A stretch of DNA of 9,549 nt, taken from assembly GCA_026692885.1 (NCBI GenBank), contig JAPLNJ010000882.1, positions 1 to 9,549 of the forward strand. The letters are read 5' to 3'. Under the pieces are notes generated by a model that was not told the origin of the DNA, made no database searches, and was given only the letters and a program-made list of their open reading frames with translations. The position numbers and the translations under genes are program-made. Within the stretch, counting starts at the first letter, position 1. Every line of letters starts with the position of its first letter. Positions 6,083-9,549 of the stretch are shown one piece after another. This DNA is from Planctomycetota bacterium. Lineage in GTDB: Bacteria; Planctomycetota; Planctomycetia; Pirellulales; Pirellulaceae.

Positions 6083-6586
6083 ATGGGCCGATGCTGTTAT
6101 ACCGCCACCATTGTCGTCGTGTCTTTCGTCATGCTCGCCGTATCGGGCGCCGCCGCCGATCCGGCTGCTAGCGGCCCTGGGGAACGCACCGGAATCACAA
6201 ACCTTCGTGACGATTACGGTCTGCCCCCGTGGCCGGAGCCGCCCAACGCGGGCGGACTACTGCTGCGCTTGGCGATCGGGACTTGCGTGGCGCTGGCCGT
6301 GTGTGCGGGTTCATTGTGGTTCGGCCGAAGGTGGCTGCGTGGAAACCTCGTCGCCGCCGGGCCGGGAGGACAGCTCCAGGTCTTGGAGAGTATTCCGCTC
6401 GGCAACCGCTGTTTCGTTCACTTGTTGCAGGCTGGCAAGGCGCACGTGCTCGCTGGAACGGACAGTGCCGGTCTCCGGGTCTTGCTGGCTGTGCCGACTC
6501 CGTTCACCGATTTCTTGGCTGCCCGACTCGAGCGACCGCTGGAGCATGAACGCTCGGCGACTGCCGATGAGGTGCTGGTACAATAA
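6083..6586 (+). CDS. fliO: Flagellar biosynthesis protein FliO-like
   Basis: A 167-residue protein, identified by domain layout and by its place before fliP. It has a signal peptide-like N-terminus (~1-25, hydrophobic TATIVVVSFVMLAVSGAAA), a short Pro-rich periplasmic segment (~30-56), a membrane helix (~58-79) followed by basic residues, and a cytoplasmic FliO domain (~85-137) with GGQLQVLESIPLGNRCFVHL and the AGTDSAGLRVLLAVP pattern. FliO is a poorly conserved helper that stabilises FliP and promotes assembly of the FliP/FliR core; it is not part of the finished pore. The start at 6083 gives the signal peptide directly and has AGGA upstream; in-frame codons further upstream (for example 5915) lack a ribosome site. 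First gene of the export operon, 42 bp before fliP. Confidence 0.83.
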   Translation: MGRCCYTATIVVVSFVMLAVSGAAADPAASGPGERTGITNLRDDYGLPPWPEPPNAGGLLLRLAIGTCVALAVCAGSLWFGRRWLRGNLVAAGPGGQLQVLESIPLGNRCFVHLLQAGKAHVLAGTDSAGLRVLLAVPTPFTDFLAARLERPLEHERSATADEVLVQ

Positions 6587-6628
6587 GCACCCGCTTGGCA
6601 GATCGTGGGGGCTCTTGGAGTAGGAAAC

Positions 6629-7309
6629 ATGGACAGCTTCGAGCAAGTTGCTCAACGTTTGACGGCGTCGAACTTCTTCGAGAATCTCTCGCCTCCGCTG
6701 CAGATGGCGTTGTTTCTAGGCAGCCTTGCGATGCTGCCAGCTCTCTTGGCGAGCGTGACCTGCTTTACGCGGATTGTCATCGTGCTTTCGTTTGTTCGCC
6801 GTGGCATGTCCACGCAGGAAATACCGCCCAATACGGTCTTGCTCGGGCTGGCCATGTTCCTGACTTTGTTCGTGATGGGCCCCACCTGGGAAAAACTGAG
6901 CCAACAGGCGATCCTCCCCTATCTCGACGGGACGATCTCCGGGGGCGAGGCACTCCGGGGCGGTGCCTTGATCCAGAAGCAGTTCCTGCTGCGTCAAACG
7001 CGCCGGCAGGACATTTCCCTGTTCTTGCACATGTCGGGCTCCCCACTCCCTCAAGAGCCGATGGATACGCCGCTGCACGTGCTCGTCCCCGCGTTCATGA
7101 TCAGCGAGTTGAAGACCGCTTTCTTGATGGGGTTTTGCATCTTCGTGCCGTTTTTGTTGGTGGACTTGGTGGTCTCCACGATCCTGATGTCGATGGGCAT
7201 GTGGATGATGCCGCCCGTGATCATTTCCACACCTTTTAAGGTGCTGTTGTTTGTGCTGGCCGACGGCTGGCACTTGGTTTCCCTCTCGCTCAGTAGCAGT
7301 TTCGGGTGA
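6629..7309 (+). CDS. fliP: Flagellar type III export pore protein FliP
   Basis: A 226-residue inner-membrane protein; five FliP subunits with FliQ and FliR build the export pore inside the MS ring. Strong family motifs are FTRIVIVLSFVRRG (46-59), PPNTVLLGLA (66-75), the loop segment around EALRGGALIQKQF (107-119), MISELKTAF (157-165), VDLVVSTILMSMGMWMMPP (178-196) and STPFKVLLFVLADGW (200-214). About four membrane helices are evident. The start at 6629 has AGGA five bases upstream; a GTG at 6605 would add eight residues without a better site. Unlike the enterobacterial protein, whose N-terminal signal peptide is removed, this one begins with a polar segment (MDSFEQVAQRLT), and its length is close to that of the mature enterobacterial form. 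Confidence 0.96.
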   Translation: MDSFEQVAQRLTASNFFENLSPPLQMALFLGSLAMLPALLASVTCFTRIVIVLSFVRRGMSTQEIPPNTVLLGLAMFLTLFVMGPTWEKLSQQAILPYLDGTISGGEALRGGALIQKQFLLRQTRRQDISLFLHMSGSPLPQEPMDTPLHVLVPAFMISELKTAFLMGFCIFVPFLLVDLVVSTILMSMGMWMMPPVIISTPFKVLLFVLADGWHLVSLSLSSSFG

Positions 7310-7325
7310 CCCGAGCAGGAAATCC

Positions 7326-7595
7326 ATGACGCATCTCGAAGCAATCCACATCGCCCGCGAGATGATGTACTACGCCGTGCTCTTGTCTCTCCCGGCGTTG
7401 ACGCTCAGTCTCGTGGTCGGCTTGGTGATCGCGGTTTTGCAGGCCGCCACGAACATCCAGGAACAGACGCTGACCTTCGTGCCTCGCTTGTTGTTGTTGG
7501 CCGTGTTGTTCATCGTCACGATGCCATGGATGCTGCAACTGTCAGTCTACTTCACCGCACAGATGATTTGGGAAGCGGCAAAGGTTGGGCAGTGA
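7326..7595 (+). CDS. fliQ: Flagellar export pore protein FliQ
   Basis: An 89-residue protein, the usual FliQ length, made of two membrane helices (~15-40 and ~54-78) joined by the conserved segment AVLQAATNIQEQTLTFVPRL (36-55), which is diagnostic. FliQ forms part of the helical FliP5-FliQ4-FliR1 export gate through which flagellar subunits pass. The start at 7326 has AGGA upstream and lies 16 bp after fliP. The last bases overlap the fliR start (GTGA), so the two are translationally coupled. Confidence 0.96.
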   Translation: MTHLEAIHIAREMMYYAVLLSLPALTLSLVVGLVIAVLQAATNIQEQTLTFVPRLLLLAVLFIVTMPWMLQLSVYFTAQMIWEAAKVGQ

Positions 7596-8371
7596 TTGAT
7601 GCTTGGCTGAACACCACCCTGTTTACTTTCCTCCTGATCTTGGCACGCGTCGGGGCGTTTGCGACTGCGCTGCCTCTTCTGGGTGGAAGATCTAGTTCGC
7701 ATTTGGCGAAGGCCTCGCTCATCCTCTCGCTAACGGTTTTCTGGTTCGCGGGTTTGAGCGGTGACCCGACCGGCGTCTTCCAGCGACTACCGAGCCAGAC
7801 GCAATGGTTGGCCTTCGCCCTGGCGATAGGACGCGAGGTGCTCGTAGGCGCAGTCCTGGGTTACGCGTTGGGCTTGTTTGTGGTGCCGTTTCGCATCGCC
7901 GGAGAATTCATTGGACAGGAAATGGGCATCTCGCTGGGGGGCGTCGCAGATCCCACGCAAAATCGGGTGGGGCCAGCAATCGGGCAGCTCTTTGAGCTGC
8001 TCGGCGTGCTGATCTTATTCAGCCTGGACGTCCACCACGTGTTCTTCGCAGCGTTGCACAGCACGTTCGCCCGTTGGCCGCTGGGTGAATTGACATTTCC
8101 CGTGCCGGTGGCGCCGTTTCTGCGCGCCATCGCCGAAACACAGCAGTGGGGGCTGTTGCTGGCGGCACCCGTGGGGGTCTGCCTGTTTATCACCTCCATC
8201 TTTCTCGCGCTGATGGCTAGGGCTGCGCCTCAATTGAACATCCTTTCCGTTGGTTTTGCGTTGAGACTGGCGGTCGGGTTGGTGGCGGTCTACATGCTGC
8301 TTCCGGACATGACTGGCAGCATGATTTACGTGCTGGAGCGATTCAGCGAACTCATGGTTGGGATCGTGTAG
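7592..8371 (+). CDS. fliR: Flagellar export pore protein FliR
   Basis: A 259-residue multi-pass inner-membrane protein, close to the usual family length. Motifs seen are LARVGAF (17-23), REVLVGAVLGYALGL (81-95), GEFIGQEMGISLGG (104-117) and ARAAPQLNILSVGF (209-222). FliR is the single subunit that completes the FliP/FliQ/FliR pore. The start is taken as the GTG at 7592, which overlaps the fliQ stop in a GTGA junction and has AAAGG upstream; it places the first helix (LFTFLLILARVG) where the family expects it. An ATG at 7526 would give 22 extra residues overlapping fliQ and looks unlikely. flhB starts three bases after the stop. Confidence 0.95.
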   Translation: MIDAWLNTTLFTFLLILARVGAFATALPLLGGRSSSHLAKASLILSLTVFWFAGLSGDPTGVFQRLPSQTQWLAFALAIGREVLVGAVLGYALGLFVVPFRIAGEFIGQEMGISLGGVADPTQNRVGPAIGQLFELLGVLILFSLDVHHVFFAALHSTFARWPLGELTFPVPVAPFLRAIAETQQWGLLLAAPVGVCLFITSIFLALMARAAPQLNILSVGFALRLAVGLVAVYMLLPDMTGSMIYVLERFSELMVGIV

Positions 8372-8374
8372 GCG

Positions 8375-9439
8375 ATGGAAGAGCAAGGCCAAATCAGGTC
8401 AGAACAGCCGACACAGCGCCGTCGAGATCAGTCTCGGGAGCAAGGACGTGTCGCGTATAGCAACGAATTGAACGGCGGCGTGTTGCTGATGGTCGGCGTG
8501 TTGGCGATTTGGCTGGGTGGGAATTGGCTGGCCAGGGGCCTCAGCCAGAGCATGCAGGGCTTGTTGCTGCACCATCGCACGACGGCGAGCCTGGAAGCAG
8601 CGCGGCTGGACCTGACGCTCCTGCTGGGCCGTGGCCTGGAACTGGTGGGCTTCATCTTAGTCCTGGCCTTTGCCGCAGGCGTAGCGGTCAGTGCCGTTCA
8701 GGCGGGCGGAGTGGTCTTTGCTGCTGAAGCCCTGGCTTTCAAGTGGGAGAAGCTCTCGCCGTTCGAGGGCTGGCAGCGCATCGTGTCACTGGCCGGCGTG
8801 GTGCGCGCCCTGTTTGCGTTGCTGAAGACCGGTGTCGTCATCTTGCTGACGATGTGGGTCCTGTGGGGACGGGGACCGCAAATCGCGTCGCTGGCCAGCG
8901 GCGAGTTGGCCCGGAGCGTGGGGATCGGCTGGGACATTTCGATCCGCTTGTTACTGGGCGTGGCCGCGGCCCTGATCTTGATTGGGCTGACAGACTACGG
9001 TTTTCAGTTTTGGCGCCACGAACGTTCGTTGATGATGACCCGGCAGGAGCTCCGGGAAGAACACCGGACGGACGAAGGCGATCCGCAGATCCGCTCACGC
9101 CGCCGCGCGTTGGCGCGTCAGCTGGTGGGTCGCAGAAAGATGCTGGAAGAAGTGCCCAAAGCCACGGTGGTCATTACCAACCCGACACACCTGGCGGTGG
9201 CCTTGCGTTACGAACGCGGTGTCATGAACGCCCCGCAGGTGATCGCGCAGGGAGCCGGCTTCATCGCCGAGCAGATCCGGGAACGGGCGGCGCGGCACGG
9301 AATACCGGTCTTGGAGAGACCGCCTCTGGCGCAAGCCCTCTACCGGGCCGTCAAGGTGGGCGACGAGATTCCGGTCGCGCTATACTATGCGGTGAGCGAA
9401 GTACTGGCGTACGTCTATCGTGTGCGTGGAGAAATTTAA
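8375..9439 (+). CDS. flhB: Flagellar export switch protein FlhB
   Basis: A 354-residue protein. The N-terminus has the family pattern SEQPTQRRRDQSREQGRVA (9-27), followed by a membrane domain with about four helices (~35-55, ~85-110, ~142-165, ~188-210), the SPFEGWQRI segment (128-136) and a charged linker with a MTRQELREEH motif (221-230). The cytoplasmic domain contains the autocleavage site NPTH (N269-P270-T271-H272), intact, so the protein should self-cleave and switch export from rod/hook to filament substrates in response to a FliK-type ruler. It ends with the usual SEVLAYVYRVRGEI. It starts 3 bp after fliR with only a poor ribosome site, which suggests translational coupling, and is followed 4 bp later by flhA. 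Confidence 0.96.
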   Translation: MEEQGQIRSEQPTQRRRDQSREQGRVAYSNELNGGVLLMVGVLAIWLGGNWLARGLSQSMQGLLLHHRTTASLEAARLDLTLLLGRGLELVGFILVLAFAAGVAVSAVQAGGVVFAAEALAFKWEKLSPFEGWQRIVSLAGVVRALFALLKTGVVILLTMWVLWGRGPQIASLASGELARSVGIGWDISIRLLLGVAAALILIGLTDYGFQFWRHERSLMMTRQELREEHRTDEGDPQIRSRRRALARQLVGRRKMLEEVPKATVVITNPTHLAVALRYERGVMNAPQVIAQGAGFIAEQIRERAARHGIPVLERPPLAQALYRAVKVGDEIPVALYYAVSEVLAYVYRVRGEI

Positions 9440-9443
9440 GCCC

Positions 9444-9549
9444 ATGGCTTCCGCCGAATCGTTCGATCTGAAACAACGCAGCGAGTGGGTTCTGCCGCTG
9501 GCGGTCATGGTGCTGCTCGCGGTGCTGGTGGTCCCCCTGCCCACGCCCC
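9444..9549 (+). CDS. flhA: Flagellar export gate protein FlhA, N-terminal fragment (cut by window edge)
   Basis: Only 35 codons are in the window. After a polar start (MASAESFDLKQRSEW) comes the beginning of the first membrane helix, LPLAVMVLLAVLVVPLPTP, which fits the FlhA pattern ending in (I/V)PLPxx. Position directly after flhB also fits. FlhA forms a nonameric ring below the export pore and its large cytoplasmic domain docks chaperone-substrate complexes; that domain lies outside the window. A GGAG sequence is present but rather far upstream of the ATG, overlapping the end of flhB. Confidence 0.85.
   Translation, partial: MASAESFDLKQRSEWVLPLAVMVLLAVLVVPLPTP

Noticed and set aside
8743..9471. 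A 242-codon plus-strand open frame overlapping flhB
   Set aside because: Shadow frame of flhB, which retains all its motifs including NPTH; no ribosome site or domain content.

Overview
The window looks like chromosomal DNA from a flagellated planctomycete (Planctomycetota, probably a Pirellulales-like lineage). It is GC-rich. It carries a DUF1559-type protein (a family strongly expanded in planctomycetes), a secreted ThuA-like protein of the kind common there, and a complete run of flagellar export-gate genes. The lineage call rests on family knowledge, not on a database search.

Left part (1-3614, all minus strand). Reading in the direction of transcription there is a DUF1559 protein with an N-terminal zinc ribbon (3614-2676), then its own promoter-headed unit: a secreted ThuA-like protein (2509-1559), a membrane-anchored helical protein of unknown function translationally coupled to it (1557-268), a 134-bp gap occupied by a long near-perfect hairpin (176-233), and the first 44 codons of what looks like an ABC transporter ATPase (133-1, cut by the window edge). 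Good sigma70-like promoters (TTGACA and TTGACG boxes with 17-bp spacers) precede the DUF1559 gene and the ThuA gene.

Middle (3615-5836). A divergent intergenic region separates the minus-strand genes from the plus-strand ones. It is followed by a small one-TM protein with a SHOCT-like C-terminus (3934-4203), a hairpin-containing leader, and clpX (4484-5770), which ends in a textbook intrinsic terminator (5802-5836).

Right part (5837-9549, plus strand). After a 246-bp gap with a perfect 10-bp inverted repeat come fliO, fliP, fliQ, fliR, flhB and the first 35 codons of flhA, tightly packed with gaps of 42, 16, -4, 3 and 4 bp. These encode the core of the flagellar type III export gate: FliP/FliQ/FliR form the pore complex, FliO helps FliP assemble, FlhB is the autocleaving substrate-specificity switch, and FlhA is the main export-gate protein. 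The usual upstream partners fliL/fliM/fliN are not in front of fliO; clpX is there instead.

Most of the window is ordinary conserved machinery. I see no mobile element, CRISPR array, rRNA or tRNA, and no convincing novel multi-gene system. The best candidates for a second look are the 25-bp hairpin at 176-233, the 10-bp inverted repeat upstream of fliO, and the unknown membrane protein wedged between a ThuA protein and an ABC ATPase.
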